Shown: piece by piece, positions 27,027-36,596 of the stretch | Position numbering within the stretch: the first letter of the stretch is position 1 | Layout: each line of letters starts with the position of its first letter | Source: Lactococcus sp. S-13 | GTDB lineage: Bacteria; Bacillota; Bacilli; Lactobacillales; Streptococcaceae | NCBI RefSeq assembly: GCF_004210295.1 | Contig: NZ_SDAK01000001.1 | Span: 992,001 to 1,056,000 of the forward strand | Direction: 5' to 3' | DNA: 64,000 nt | The notes under the pieces: model-generated | What the model saw: only the letters and a program-made list of their open reading frames with translations | The model's database searches: none | What the model was told of the DNA's origin: nothing | Position numbers and translations under genes: made by a program

Positions 27027-27668
27027 TTAATTTGTAGCAGCTTCAAAGGCGGCCATAAATTTTTGAGCATTAGCTGTCACACCAGCATAATCTCCTTTTG
27101 CCGCTGGCGCAGTCACACCGCCACCAGCAGAAACAGCCACTGCACCAGCCGCAAACCAATCAGCTACATTATCCACCGTCACACCGCCAGAAGGCAAGAT
27201 GTTGATGTATGGAAATGGGCCTTTCAAATCTTTGATCATTTTTGGTCCAGTAATATCACCAGGGAAAAGTTTAATCAGCTCTGAACCGTATTCGAGGGCG
27301 ATTTGGGCTTCTTTTGGTGTCAAAACGCCTGGGACATAAGGAATTTGGTAGAGGTTACAAATTTTTGCGACTTCTTTGTTAAAGCTTGGGCTGACAATAA
27401 ACTGCGCGCCAGCCACAATAGCCAAGCGGGCGGAAGTCGGGTCAAGGACTGTTCCTGCACCAATGACTACATCTGTGCCCGCATATTTTTCGACCAACTC
27501 GGCGATGACATCGTTGGCTTTGGGGACAGAGTAGGTCAATTCGATGGATTTAATGCCACCTGCGACAATGGCTTCAACCATTTGCAGAGCTTTTTGGGCG
27601 CTGTCTGCTCTGACGACGGACACAACACCTGATTTGATGACTTTATTCAGTAATTCTGCTCTTTGCAT
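27027..27668 (-). CDS. kdgA: KdgA, 2-dehydro-3-deoxy-phosphogluconate aldolase
   Basis: 213 residues, class I aldolase splitting KDPG into pyruvate and glyceraldehyde-3-phosphate. Seen: IELTYSVPKAND with the catalytic Glu, GAGTVLDPTSARLAI, Schiff-base Lys in YGSELIKLFPGD, and ILPSGGVTVDNVADWFAAGA. Last gene of the hexuronate cluster, 26 bases after kdgK. Confidence 0.95.
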   Translation of the reverse strand: MQRAELLNKVIKSGVVSVVRADSAQKALQMVEAIVAGGIKSIELTYSVPKANDVIAELVEKYAGTDVVIGAGTVLDPTSARLAIVAGAQFIVSPSFNKEVAKICNLYQIPYVPGVLTPKEAQIALEYGSELIKLFPGDITGPKMIKDLKGPFPYINILPSGGVTVDNVADWFAAGAVAVSAGGGVTAPAAKGDYAGVTANAQKFMAAFEAATN

Positions 27669-27694
27669 TTTAAGATTCTCCTTGGGCTTGGCCC

Positions 27695-28648
27695 TTATTT
27701 TTGTGTTTTGTAAAAGCTTGCTAATTCTGTTTGAGTAGGATAAGCTTCACTATCGCCTTGACTTTGGACGGCAAGCGCACCGATGGCACAGGCCCGTTTG
27801 ACGGCCTCCTGGATTGATTTTCCTTCAAGGAGGGCCGACTCCAGTCCTACAGCAAAACCATCACCAGCACCGACTGTATCGACTACTTTTTCAACTCTGA
27901 AGCCAGAAACTGTATATGTTTCTCCCGCCTTTTCTTTGACCAAAGCCCCTTTGGCACCAAGTTTGACAATGACCGTCTGCGTTAAATCACTTTGATTCAG
28001 ATAAAAATCAGCAATGGCTTCAGGGTCTTCTGAACCCATAAGGATTTTTCCTTCATTGATACCAGGGAGGATAATTTGGCTACCTTTGGCTAATTCATTG
28101 GTAATGGCAATCATTTTTTCCCGACTTTCCCAAAGGGCTGGTCGCAAATTAGGGTCAAAAACGGTTAAAATATTGGCGGCATTTAATTTTTGATTGAATA
28201 AGCGAAAACTTTCTAAACTTGTTTCTGATAGAGCTGGAAAAATACCTGATAAATGGGCGATTTTCACTTGGAATAAGTCCAAATCAACCATTTCTTCCGC
28301 CGATAGATTGGCCGCAGCTGAATTTTTGCGGAAATAATCAACCGCAGGATCACCATGACTGACTTTTTGTTTGAGGTAAAAGCCTGTCAGATGTTGCTTG
28401 TCTGTGGTTAGATGAGTCGTGTCAATGCCTGCTTTTTTGGTGGCTTCAATGATGAACTGACCAAAAGCATCAGCACCAACTTTTGAGAGATAAGTCGCTT
28501 TATGACCCAAACGGCTAAGACCGACAGCTACATTGAGCTCGGCGCCAGCCAAAAATTTTTCAAAGTGACTGGCTTCGGCAAGGCTTTGGTCAGTTTCTTG
28601 AGCGGCTAAGACGACCAGTGGCTCGCCGATTGTGATAAATTCTGCCAT
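27695..28648 (-). CDS. kdgK: KdgK, 2-dehydro-3-deoxygluconate kinase
   Basis: 317 residues, PfkB-family sugar kinase making KDPG from KDG. N-terminal TIGEPLVVLAAQETDQ, substrate loop GAELNVAVGLSRLG, and C-terminal anion hole with catalytic Asp in DTVGAGDGFAVGL. Its ATG overlaps the uxaC stop as TAATG, and GGAG lies 8 bases upstream within uxaC, so translation is coupled. Confidence 0.94.
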   Translation of the reverse strand: MAEFITIGEPLVVLAAQETDQSLAEASHFEKFLAGAELNVAVGLSRLGHKATYLSKVGADAFGQFIIEATKKAGIDTTHLTTDKQHLTGFYLKQKVSHGDPAVDYFRKNSAAANLSAEEMVDLDLFQVKIAHLSGIFPALSETSLESFRLFNQKLNAANILTVFDPNLRPALWESREKMIAITNELAKGSQIILPGINEGKILMGSEDPEAIADFYLNQSDLTQTVIVKLGAKGALVKEKAGETYTVSGFRVEKVVDTVGAGDGFAVGLESALLEGKSIQEAVKRACAIGALAVQSQGDSEAYPTQTELASFYKTQK

Positions 28649-30069
28649 TAGTCAGACTCCTTTATCTTATCTTCAAAAAATCCAAAGTAGTCATGAACGT
28701 TGTTGTAGCTGATGTTTTCAATCATCTTGCCCACCAAGGCTTCATCATCTGGAATACGTCCGACTTCGACTAAGCCACCGATGAAATTGCAGAGCACGCG
28801 GCGGAAATATTCGTGACGAGGATAGCTGAGAAAGCTGCGTGAGTCCGTCAACATCCCTACGAAATTAGGCAGCAGGCTTTGTGAAGCGAAGGTTTGCAGT
28901 TGCTTTTCCATGCCTTCAGCCGTATCGTTGAACCACCAGCCGGCACCCAGTTGCAACTGTTGGACGCCATCGCCTTGGAAGCAGCCAATCATGACGGCCA
29001 ATTCTAGCCAGTCGTTTTGGTTGAGTGAATAGAGAATGGTTTTTGGAATGCTGCTTGATTCGGCCGCTTTGCTGAACAATTTAGTCAGTTCTTCAGAAAT
29101 GTTGGCTTGGGTACCCATGCTGTCAAAGCCTGTGTCTTTACCAATGGTACGCAGGGCTGGGCCGTTGATTGAGCGGTTGACATTGACGTGCAATTGCATG
29201 GTCCAATCGTATTTTTGGTTGAGTTTCATGATTTCAAGCATAAGCTCAGTCATATATTGGTTGTATTCCAGGTCAGTCAGGCCTTGATTTGCCATCGCTT
29301 TAGCGACGATTTGGTCCAAAGTGGCCTTGTCGGCTTGAGCGAAATAGTAAGTCGATAGAGAATGATCTGACAAACGTCCGCCCATTTGGCTGAAAAATTC
29401 AAAACGTTGGCTGAGGGCCTTGATGATGTCGTCAAAAGTCTTGATGCTAACTCCAGAAACTGCTGACAGCTCTGTCAGATAGTCGGCAAAATGGCCGTTA
29501 GTAATGGTAATGAGATTGTCAGGACGTAGGGCTGGCAAGACTTTGAAGTTTTTTTCTTCGGCTGCTAAAAGTTTGTGATAAGGCAGTTCAGATGCTGGGT
29601 CATCAGTGGTGCAGACCACTTTGACATTAGAATTTTTGATAAGATTGCGTGGTGTAAAAGCATCTGTGGCAAGTAACTGATTGGCTTGGTCATAGATTTC
29701 TCTGGCCGTTTCGCGCGAAATCAATTTGTCAATGCGGAAAAAGCGTTTGAGTTCCAAGTGGGTCCATTCGTAAATGGGATTGCCGAAAGAACTTTCCAGG
29801 GTCTTGGCAAAAGCCAAGAATTTTTCGTAGTCGTCGCCATCGCCGGTAATCAATTTTTCTGGCACGCCGTTAGCTCGCAAAAGGCGCCATTTGTAGTGGT
29901 CACCACCCAGCCAGATTTGGGTCAGGTTGTCGTATTTTTTGTTTTCGTAGATTTCTTTAGGGTCCAAATGACAGTGGTAGTCAATGATGGGCATCTTTTC
30001 GGCGTGATTGTGGAAAAGGGATTTGGCTGTTTCGTTGTCTAACAAAAAGTCTTCAGATAAAAATTTCAT
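28648..30069 (-). CDS. uxaC: UxaC, glucuronate isomerase
   Basis: 473 residues, amidohydrolase-fold enzyme converting glucuronate to fructuronate (and galacturonate to tagaturonate). Seen: [41 protein letters not shown] near the start and [22 protein letters not shown] near the end. The ATG at 30069 has TTGGAG upstream and is preferred to the one at 30081, which overlaps that ribosome site. Cluster member between the mutarotase and kdgK. Confidence 0.95.
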   Translation of the reverse strand: MKFLSEDFLLDNETAKSLFHNHAEKMPIIDYHCHLDPKEIYENKKYDNLTQIWLGGDHYKWRLLRANGVPEKLITGDGDDYEKFLAFAKTLESSFGNPIYEWTHLELKRFFRIDKLISRETAREIYDQANQLLATDAFTPRNLIKNSNVKVVCTTDDPASELPYHKLLAAEEKNFKVLPALRPDNLITITNGHFADYLTELSAVSGVSIKTFDDIIKALSQRFEFFSQMGGRLSDHSLSTYYFAQADKATLDQIVAKAMANQGLTDLEYNQYMTELMLEIMKLNQKYDWTMQLHVNVNRSINGPALRTIGKDTGFDSMGTQANISEELTKLFSKAAESSSIPKTILYSLNQNDWLELAVMIGCFQGDGVQQLQLGAGWWFNDTAEGMEKQLQTFASQSLLPNFVGMLTDSRSFLSYPRHEYFRRVLCNFIGGLVEVGRIPDDEALVGKMIENISYNNVHDYFGFFEDKIKESD

Positions 30070-30108
30070 GAGATTCTCCAATTTTATTTTAGGATTTACT
30101 TGGTTTTC

Positions 30109-30975
30109 TTAGTTTTCAAAGGACAGTTGGACTTGGTAGTCGGCAGATTTGCCAGCAGCTAGTTTGATGTTACCTTCTTTTTGCAGGAGTTCTTGCTCTT
30201 GGTCAATTACGTCTGGCAGACCTTGGAATGGTTCGATGCAGAGGTAAGGCAGGGCTATGTCTTCTTTGGTCCACAGGCAAAGGTAAGGGAAATCAGCCAT
30301 TTTGACTTTGACGGCATAGTTTGAGCTGTTTGAAGTCAGTTCAACAACATTAATGTCATTGTCCAAGATGACCAAGCCTTTTTCAAAGAAAGGGCGAGTC
30401 AGCTGTAAGTTACTGACAGGTTTGTCAGCAACTTTTTGCTTACCAGAACGGTATGGAAATGGATTTTTGACGATTTCAAATTGTTTGAGGACTTGATTTT
30501 CAGGGCTAAAAGCCAAGCTGTAATCTTCAAAGATCCCTGGCAAATTGAAAGCAGGGTGGAAGCCCAGTGAAAAGGACAGCTCTTTTTGGTCTTGGTTGGT
30601 CACCTTGAAAACCACTGACAAATTCTTGCCAGACAAGTGATAAGTCACTTGAAAATTAAAGGCAAAGGGATAAGATTGGCGAGTTTGGTCATTTGCTTTC
30701 AACTCCAAAGTCAAAGTATCGACTTCGTCGTTGAGCACTTGAAATTCGTAGTCGGTGGCAAAGCCGTGTTGTTGCATGGGATAGGTTTTGCCATCGATTA
30801 AGTATTGGTCCTTGGTGGAGCGACCGATGGCTGGGAAAAGAATTGGTGCGTGTTTTGGCCAGCGTTCGTCATTCCAGATGAAATCAAAGCCGCTTTTTTG
30901 TTCAATAACGTGGGTCAATTCGGCACCGATAGGATTGATTTGAACAAGTAATTCTTGGTTTTCTAATGTAAACAT
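30109..30975 (-). CDS. Aldose 1-epimerase-like mutarotase
   Basis: 288 residues, galactose-mutarotase superfamily. Seen: IGAELTHVIEQKSGFDFIWNDE, HGFATDYEFQVL, SFSLGFHPAFNLP with the His of the fold, and YLCIEPFQGLPDV with the catalytic Glu region. In this cluster it probably interconverts anomers of the imported uronate, an inference from context. Start has GAGGAAAAAC upstream. Followed by uxaC 39 bases on. Confidence 0.85.
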   Translation of the reverse strand: MFTLENQELLVQINPIGAELTHVIEQKSGFDFIWNDERWPKHAPILFPAIGRSTKDQYLIDGKTYPMQQHGFATDYEFQVLNDEVDTLTLELKANDQTRQSYPFAFNFQVTYHLSGKNLSVVFKVTNQDQKELSFSLGFHPAFNLPGIFEDYSLAFSPENQVLKQFEIVKNPFPYRSGKQKVADKPVSNLQLTRPFFEKGLVILDNDINVVELTSNSSNYAVKVKMADFPYLCLWTKEDIALPYLCIEPFQGLPDVIDQEQELLQKEGNIKLAAGKSADYQVQLSFEN

Positions 30976-31000
30976 TTGTTTTTCCTCATTTTGAGGTGGG

Positions 31001-31034
31001 AAATCTTTACTGGCGGAGTTGTCAGTAAAGATTT
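31001..31034 (-). repeat. Hairpin between uxuT and the mutarotase gene
   Basis: 12-base arms AAATCTTTACTG / CAGTAAAGATTT around a 10-base loop, containing CTGAC on one side. Likely a dispersed-repeat relative; could limit transcription or stabilise RNA ends, but there is no T run. Confidence 0.5.
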
Positions 31035-31049
31035 AAGACCATCTTCCTA

Positions 31050-32576
31050 TTATATGTCAGCCTTTTCTGGCCAACATTCTTCATAAGCGTGTCCTGTCAG
31101 CATTTCTACAACTTGGCGAGCCTCTGGAGTAACGTCAGCTTTTGAACCACCATTTTCCAAACGAGCCAGTTCAACTTTTAAAATATCGTGATTGTGGCGA
31201 TTGAGTTTGAAAGTTCTTGCAGCAATCAAAGCTAAACCAACCAAAATAATAGGAACGAAGACAAATAGTAGCATGATACCATGTTGAATGCCCATAGGCG
31301 TATTGGCGTGAGAGGTCATGGTTGTTGAATTAAACCCGATTTCTTCAAGGGCCCAACCTGCAATATAGGTCGCAAGTGCACCAGTTGATTTACGGAAGAA
31401 AGTCATGACTGAAGCGTAAACCCCAGCTTTGTCACCATGGGTATAGATTCTGTCAACATCAGGAATGAACGGAAAGACATTCCAAGGTGTGAATTCCAAA
31501 ATCCCACGACCAAGTTGGTAAATGATTGAAACGATAATCAACATCCACATAGGGTCACTAATCCCCGTGATGTAAACGATGAAGTAACCCAACATGGCAA
31601 TAATAATAGCTATGTAGCTCAATGTAAAGAGATACTTAGGACCGTGTGAAACCATGATTTTAACGGCAGCAATTGTTGAAATAATCCCAAAGGCAGAGAG
31701 AGCTTGCAGAATCCATGGTGAATTTGCCGACATCCCAGAAACACCGATGACAATGAAAGTAGGGAGTAAAGTTGAATAGAAGTCTTTGCCTGTGAAAGAC
31801 AGAAGGTAAATCAACAAATGTTTACGGAAAGATTTATTTTTGAAAGTTCCAAAGTAGTCTGTGACTGTTTTTTTCAAAAATCCAGTGAAGCCAAGACGAG
31901 GTTCGGCATCAAGTTCAGCCAAAAAATCTGGCGTCAATGGACGTTCCCAACTTGCCCGCCACGAAGTGAAAATAGCAATAACAAAGATGACCGTCCACGT
32001 AATCCCTGTATAGAGATAAGCATTTGGATTGTTGAATGATTTTAAAACAGCAAGTGTGAAGAAGACAATCGCTGTCCCTGTGGCTGAGATAAACATCCGA
32101 CTTCCTGACAAAGTTGTCCGCTTTTGATAATCTGGTGACATTTCAGTGGGCAAAGTTTCCCAAGGGATTAAAATCATTGAAATCGCAATTTCAATAGCCA
32201 CATAAACCCAAAGGTAATACTGCCAACTCGTGGTTGAAATCCAGAACATGGGAAATAATATCGCAAAAAGTATACCACCTGTGGCAATCCAAAAATGACG
32301 ACGGCCAAAACGTTTCCCCAAACGCGTTCGATAAAATCGATCAGTAATGGCGCCAAAGAAAAGAGACCAGATTGCGTCAATAATTCGTCCAATTCCAAGA
32401 ACAGCTCCTGTAAACAAAGGACTAATCCCCTGAGAAAGCACGAAAACAAAGATAACTCCTGATACGATATTATTCCATCCACCGCCCATTAGGTCTGTCA
32501 GACCATAGAGGAGGCCGCGTCTTGTAGTGATTTCTTTAGGTGTGTAAACCCATGAAGTTTTTTGTTTTTCTGCCAT
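31050..32576 (-). CDS. uxuT: Hexuronate transporter, GPH (glycoside-pentoside-hexuronide:cation symporter) family
   Basis: 508 residues, 12 hydrophobic spans. N-terminal LLYGLTDLMGGGWNNIVSGVIFVFVLSQGISPLFTG and the family's AIWSLFFGAITDRFYRTRLGKRFGRRHFWIATG loop are clear. Not a phosphotransferase component: no IIA domain at the C-terminus. Context with uxaC/uxuA/uxuB argues for glucuronate or glucuronides as substrate. Candidate cre and other motifs lie upstream in a 203-base gap, so it may have its own promoter. Confidence 0.88.
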   Translation of the reverse strand: MAEKQKTSWVYTPKEITTRRGLLYGLTDLMGGGWNNIVSGVIFVFVLSQGISPLFTGAVLGIGRIIDAIWSLFFGAITDRFYRTRLGKRFGRRHFWIATGGILFAILFPMFWISTTSWQYYLWVYVAIEIAISMILIPWETLPTEMSPDYQKRTTLSGSRMFISATGTAIVFFTLAVLKSFNNPNAYLYTGITWTVIFVIAIFTSWRASWERPLTPDFLAELDAEPRLGFTGFLKKTVTDYFGTFKNKSFRKHLLIYLLSFTGKDFYSTLLPTFIVIGVSGMSANSPWILQALSAFGIISTIAAVKIMVSHGPKYLFTLSYIAIIIAMLGYFIVYITGISDPMWMLIIVSIIYQLGRGILEFTPWNVFPFIPDVDRIYTHGDKAGVYASVMTFFRKSTGALATYIAGWALEEIGFNSTTMTSHANTPMGIQHGIMLLFVFVPIILVGLALIAARTFKLNRHNHDILKVELARLENGGSKADVTPEARQVVEMLTGHAYEECWPEKADI

Positions 32577-32629
32577 GATAACAGATCTCCTATATTTTAT
32601 TTTTGAATACTTTGTGAATTTGTGTTTTT

Positions 32630-32692
32630 TATAAGCGCTTACTTTCGAACTGTAAACTTAGCGGAGAAATCCTCCGCCAATCGTTCGGTTTT
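32630..32692 (-). promoter_or_regulatory. Candidate cre, hairpin and PurBox-like site upstream of uxuT
   Basis: AGTAAGCGCTTATA (32643-32630) agrees with the Lactococcus cre at 13 of 14 positions. A GCGGAG-GATTT-CTCCGC hairpin lies at 32660-32677. AAAACCGAACGAT (32692-32680) is identical to the proximal purC box, but no -10 is found at the PurR spacing, so it may be chance. Confidence 0.55.
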
Positions 32693-32779
32693 TAATTGCT
32701 TATTTTTACTGACAAATCTTATATCCGCTGATTCAACGCTCATTATCCAATTGGCTTGAACTGACGAAACAATCAGTAA

Positions 32780-33856
32780 TTATTTGTCGGCTTTTTCCAA
32801 GGCTTCCCAAAGGCCGCTCAGATAGCTAGCACCCAGCGCGCGGTCGAATAAACCGTAGCCCGGACGACCAGTTTCACCCCAAATCATGCGACCGTGATCT
32901 GGACGGATATAGCCGTCAAAACCGTTGTCATACATGGCTTTGAGGATTTTGTGCATATCAAGTGAGCCATATTCAGACTTGTGCGGAGCTTCGTAGAAGT
33001 CTTTTTCGCCGCTTGGCAGGAATTTAATATTGCGCACGTGAGCAAATGGAATACGGTCCCGTTTGACAAATTCGGCCATGATAGCATAGACGTCATTGGC
33101 TGGGTCTTCAGCGATTGAGCCCGTACAGAGTGTAATGGCATTTGAAGGGCTATCGACCACGTTGCAAATCCAATCCAAATCATCACGATTTTTTACCACG
33201 CGCGGCAGACCAAACATTGGATAAGGGGGATCATCAGGGTGAACCGCCATTTTGATACCGACTTCCTCACAAGTTGGAATGATGGCTTTCAGGAAATAAG
33301 CAAAGTTTTCACGCAATTTAGCTTCGTCCACGTCCTTGTAAGCATCGAATAAGCGTTTGACTTCGCTCAGACGTTCAGGTTCCCAGCCAGGCAGAGAAAA
33401 TCCGCCGTCAGCGGCTTGCACACGGTCAATGATGACTTGTGGGTCAGCCGGAATATCCTTGGCTACAAAGGCCATGGTTTGTGAATTATCTGCTAAACGA
33501 TAGTCCAAGTCAGACTTGAGCCAGTCAAAGACAGGCATGAAGTTGTAGCAGATGACTTCAATGCCAAACTCCGCCAAGTTACGAATGGTTGTCTTGTAGT
33601 TTTCGATATACTTATCGCGTGTTGGCAGGCCGATTTTGATGTCGTCGTGAATGTTGACCGACTCAATCACTTTGAGAGTCAAGCCAGCTGCTTCGACTTC
33701 ATCTTTGAGCGCTTTGATGCGTTCTTTGGGCCAAACTTCTCCTGCTGGAATATCCATAATCATTCCAACTACACCTTTTACACCTGGCACTTGGGCGATG
33801 TCAGCAAGTTTGACCTTGTCTGCATTGGCACCAAACCAGCGCATTGTCATTTCCAT
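32780..33856 (-). CDS. uxuA: UxuA, D-mannonate dehydratase
   Basis: 358 residues from the ATG at 33856. Converts mannonate to KDG. Seen: MTMRWFGANADKVKLADIAQVPGV, SVNIHDDIKIGLPTRD, metal ligands in MAVHPDDPPYPMFGLPR, LCTGSIAEDPANDVY and IRPDHGRMIWGE. An in-frame GTG at 33889 would add 11 residues, but MEMTMRWFG is the usual start of the family. Neither start has a strong ribosome site, the better AAAGGA fits only the GTG side. Follows uxuB after 88 bases of palindromes. Confidence 0.93.
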   Translation of the reverse strand: MEMTMRWFGANADKVKLADIAQVPGVKGVVGMIMDIPAGEVWPKERIKALKDEVEAAGLTLKVIESVNIHDDIKIGLPTRDKYIENYKTTIRNLAEFGIEVICYNFMPVFDWLKSDLDYRLADNSQTMAFVAKDIPADPQVIIDRVQAADGGFSLPGWEPERLSEVKRLFDAYKDVDEAKLRENFAYFLKAIIPTCEEVGIKMAVHPDDPPYPMFGLPRVVKNRDDLDWICNVVDSPSNAITLCTGSIAEDPANDVYAIMAEFVKRDRIPFAHVRNIKFLPSGEKDFYEAPHKSEYGSLDMHKILKAMYDNGFDGYIRPDHGRMIWGETGRPGYGLFDRALGASYLSGLWEALEKADK

Positions 33857-33900
33857 ATTTATTTTTTCCGCATCTTGCGGTCCTTTCACACATTTTTTTC

Positions 33901-33950
33901 ACTGACAGCTCTGTCAGTAAATTTTTAGCTTACTGACAGAGCTGTCAGTA
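33901..33950. repeat. Two palindromic repeats between uxuB and uxuA
   Basis: ACTGACAG-CT-CTGTCAGT (33901-33918) and TACTGACAGAGCTGTCAGTA (33931-33950). The second covers the uxuB stop: TAC TGA. They can also pair with each other. No T run, so their role may be RNA-end protection. Confidence 0.75.
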
Positions 33951-35579
33951 TTCTTTTCCATGTTCTTTCAACGCTTTTTGCAAGGTTGCAACGATAGCGC
34001 CCTTGCTCGCAATCATGTCAGTGAAATAATTTTCAACTTTTTCTGCCAATCCTGTCTTGTACATTTCATTTGGGAAAATTTGATGATTGGACAAAATCGG
34101 CTTCAAAATTTCGTGAATATTTTGCTCAGCTTGACCAATTTTCACATCCGCCACGACAGCTTGCAATTCGTCAAGCAGTGGGTCTGGACTTGGCGTGAAG
34201 CTTTCCAACTCATCATTGAACCCCATCAAATAACGACACCAAGCAGCGATGACCAAGGGAATAAATTCCAATTCTTTGACAGAAAAACGGGGATTTTCAA
34301 TATAATGCCCAATGGTCACCCCATATCGCACTGGGATTTTTTGTGAAGTATCTGAGGCAATCCGTTGTGGCGTATCCGGAATATTTTTATTAGGCAGACG
34401 TTTAGTTAATAACTGTTCAATGAAATCCGCTGGGTCAATGATTTTAGGATCTTTGACCACTGGCAAAGCTTCGCCGTAACCCAGATTTTTAATCAAAGCC
34501 AACAAATCAGGGTTGGCCACTTCACTAGAGATGGATTGATAGCCAAGCACGCTACCGAAAATAGCCAGCGCCGTATGCAGTGGGTTCAGACAAGCTGTGA
34601 CTTTCATTTGGTCCGCGTCGTTGACCGTTTCGCGGTCCGTCATGATGACGCCTGCTTTTTCAAGAGCTGGACGACCGTTAGGAAAGCTGTCTTCGATGAC
34701 CAGATAGTGTACTTCTTCAGTGTTGCCAAAGGGCGCTACGTTAGTACGTTTAGCGCTGTGCAAGATTTCCGTATCTTCAAAACCATCTGCTTTGAGCAGT
34801 TTGGCTACAGCTTCAGAAGGATTTGGTGTGATGCGGTCAATCATGGACCATGGGAAACTCACCTTGTGCGGATTGACCAGATAGTCGTAAAAATCTTGTT
34901 CCACGATTTCATTTTCCACCCAACCTTTGGCAATGGTCAAAACCGCATCCTGTAATTTTTGACCATTTTCTGAGAAGTTATCCGTGGAAACCATAGCGAT
35001 AGGGAATTTACCAGCTTTGTAGCGGGCATAGAGCAGATAAGTGATGGCCCCCATGTTAGTTTTGGGTTTTCCTGAAGCTTGAGTATCAGAAAGTACCAGA
35101 TTTGTTAACTGTCCTTGCGAGTCATGTAGTGAATAACCTTTTTCGGTAATAGAAAGTGTTGCAAATTGTAAGGAAGGATTTTCAAAAGTCCGTGTCAACT
35201 CAGCCCAAGCTTCTATATTGGTCGCATTAAAATAAAGGCTGTCGGTCACACTAGCAATCAGTTTTTTGTCAAAAGTACCATCAGATTTCATGGTGACTGA
35301 CAAAAAGCGATTGTCATAAGCGTGATAAATCTTATCAATGACTTCGTCGTCCCAAGTTTCAGCGACAATGATACCAGAACTCATCTCACCCTTATCAAGC
35401 AGCTCTTGAGCCACCACAGCATGGAAACATCTGAAAAGATTTCCTCCACCAAAGTGTACCCAGATAGGATTTTCCACTGTATGTTCCGAAATTTTTTCCT
35501 GATCAAATGACGGGATTTGAATACCAGCTTTTTTAAACTCCTCAGCCTTCTCCAAGTAATTATCGACTAACTTTACCAT
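33945..35579 (-). CDS. uxuB: UxuB, fructuronate reductase (mannonate oxidoreductase)
   Basis: 544 residues, polyol-dehydrogenase long-chain family, NAD-dependent reduction of fructuronate to mannonate. Seen: NPIWVHFGGGNLFRCFHAVVAQELL nucleotide site, FPIAMVSTDNFSENGQKL, the KVSFPWSMIDRITPNPSE signature and CLNPLHTALAIFGSVLGY. First gene of the operon; ATG follows AAGGAG. The promoter region holds the KdgR operators. The TGA stop is donated by a CTGAC palindrome, leaving a C-terminal KEY. Confidence 0.94.
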   Translation of the reverse strand: MVKLVDNYLEKAEEFKKAGIQIPSFDQEKISEHTVENPIWVHFGGGNLFRCFHAVVAQELLDKGEMSSGIIVAETWDDEVIDKIYHAYDNRFLSVTMKSDGTFDKKLIASVTDSLYFNATNIEAWAELTRTFENPSLQFATLSITEKGYSLHDSQGQLTNLVLSDTQASGKPKTNMGAITYLLYARYKAGKFPIAMVSTDNFSENGQKLQDAVLTIAKGWVENEIVEQDFYDYLVNPHKVSFPWSMIDRITPNPSEAVAKLLKADGFEDTEILHSAKRTNVAPFGNTEEVHYLVIEDSFPNGRPALEKAGVIMTDRETVNDADQMKVTACLNPLHTALAIFGSVLGYQSISSEVANPDLLALIKNLGYGEALPVVKDPKIIDPADFIEQLLTKRLPNKNIPDTPQRIASDTSQKIPVRYGVTIGHYIENPRFSVKELEFIPLVIAAWCRYLMGFNDELESFTPSPDPLLDELQAVVADVKIGQAEQNIHEILKPILSNHQIFPNEMYKTGLAEKVENYFTDMIASKGAIVATLQKALKEHGKEY

Positions 35580-35605
35580 TAGTTTCTCCTTGTAGCTTTC
35601 AACAT

Positions 35606-35770
35606 TTGGTATAACACATTCTTATTTTTTCAAAAGTGATATATCAGTTTCTTTTTTCAAAAACTAATATATCACTTTAAGAAAGCCTTGTCAAGAATAA
35701 AATAAAATAGGTTTTATTTTTTATTCAAAACACCCTTATATTTGACTTTAAGCCCCCTCTGCTCTATAAT
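35606..35770. promoter_or_regulatory. Divergent uxuB/kdgR promoter region with probable KdgR operator
   Basis: Arms AAAGTGATATATCAGTTT (35633-35650) and AAACTAATATATCACTTT (35661-35678) form an inverted repeat with one mismatch and an 11-base spacer. Each arm has its own symmetric TGATATATCA-like core. kdgR side: TTGACT (35742-35747), 17 bases, TATAAT (35765-35770). uxuB side: a weaker TGTTATACC -10 near 35611. GntR/FCD regulators bind such short palindromes. Confidence 0.75.
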
Positions 35771-35776
35771 TACAGC

Positions 35777-36457
35777 ATGAATGAATTGAATTTTAACCTT
35801 CAGAATCAAGCCTATAAGCAAATTATTGGTAAAATTCTTCGAAATGAATACAAGCCTGGACAAAAAATTTCACAAAAAAATATTGAAGAAGATTTGCAAC
35901 TTGGGCGAACACCTGTTCGTGAAGCTCTATTACGCCTGCGCCGTGACGGATTGATTTACACCATCCCTCAATCGGGAACTTATGTCACAAAGATTGACCT
36001 GGATGCTGCAAACAATGCTCGCTTTATTCGTGAAAACTTGGAGCGCAAAATTGTGTCTGAAGCTGCATTATTGAAGGATAGTCTTCTTCTGATGCAGGCC
36101 AGAGATGCTATAAAACTTCAAGAGAAATATGCGGCCAATGCTGAGTTTGCCAACTTTTTTAATGCTGACGAAGAGTTTCACAAGACATTTTATCTGATGA
36201 CTGATCATGCCCAGGTCTGGGACTGGCTCCAAACCATCAATATTCAATTTAATCGTTTTCGTTGGCTCAGATTATCCATTTCTGAGTTGCCTTGGGGCAC
36301 TTTGATTGAACAGCATAAAGAAATTTTGGATGCTATTGAGCAACATGATCCCGAAACTGCAGTCAGTGCTGCTGCCAAACATTTACATCTAATGTTTGAA
36401 GAAGAAATGGCTGTTCTGCAAACTTTCCCCGAATATTTTGATAATTTACCACAATAA
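35777..36457 (+). CDS. kdgR: KdgR, GntR-family (FadR/FCD subfamily) transcription regulator
   Basis: 226 residues. Winged helix at the N-terminus (NEYKPGQKISQKNIEEDLQLGRTPVREALLRLRRDGLIYTIPQSGTYV), then an all-helical FCD ligand domain with metal-type residues DEEFHKTFY and a His-rich end (EQHDPETAVSAAAKHLHLMF). Divergent from uxuB, so it should repress or control the hexuronate genes, with a uronate intermediate as effector (inferred). The ATG is 7 bases after the -10 and has no ribosome site, so the mRNA is probably leaderless. Confidence 0.85.
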   Translation: MNELNFNLQNQAYKQIIGKILRNEYKPGQKISQKNIEEDLQLGRTPVREALLRLRRDGLIYTIPQSGTYVTKIDLDAANNARFIRENLERKIVSEAALLKDSLLLMQARDAIKLQEKYAANAEFANFFNADEEFHKTFYLMTDHAQVWDWLQTINIQFNRFRWLRLSISELPWGTLIEQHKEILDAIEQHDPETAVSAAAKHLHLMFEEEMAVLQTFPEYFDNLPQ

Positions 36458-36486
36458 AAAACTGTCCAATTTTGGGACAGTTTTTT
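36456..36486 (+). terminator. kdgR terminator
   Basis: AAAAAACTGTCC and GGACAGTTTTTT arms around a 7-base loop, starting at the stop codon. Confidence 0.87.
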
Positions 36487-36552
36487 CGTAAGAAATTACT
36501 GACGCCTCTGTCAGTGCAATGTAAGCAGAACGGCTAGTCATGTTGCAAATAG

Positions 36553-36588
36553 AAAAAAGTTACTGACGGATTTGTCAGTAACTTTTTT
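36553..36588 (-). terminator. purB terminator built from the CTGAC repeat
   Basis: AAAAAAGTTACTGAC and GTCAGTAACTTTTTT, 15-bp arms, 6-base loop. Works in either direction. Confidence 0.87.
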
Positions 36589-36596
36589 ATTCACTT

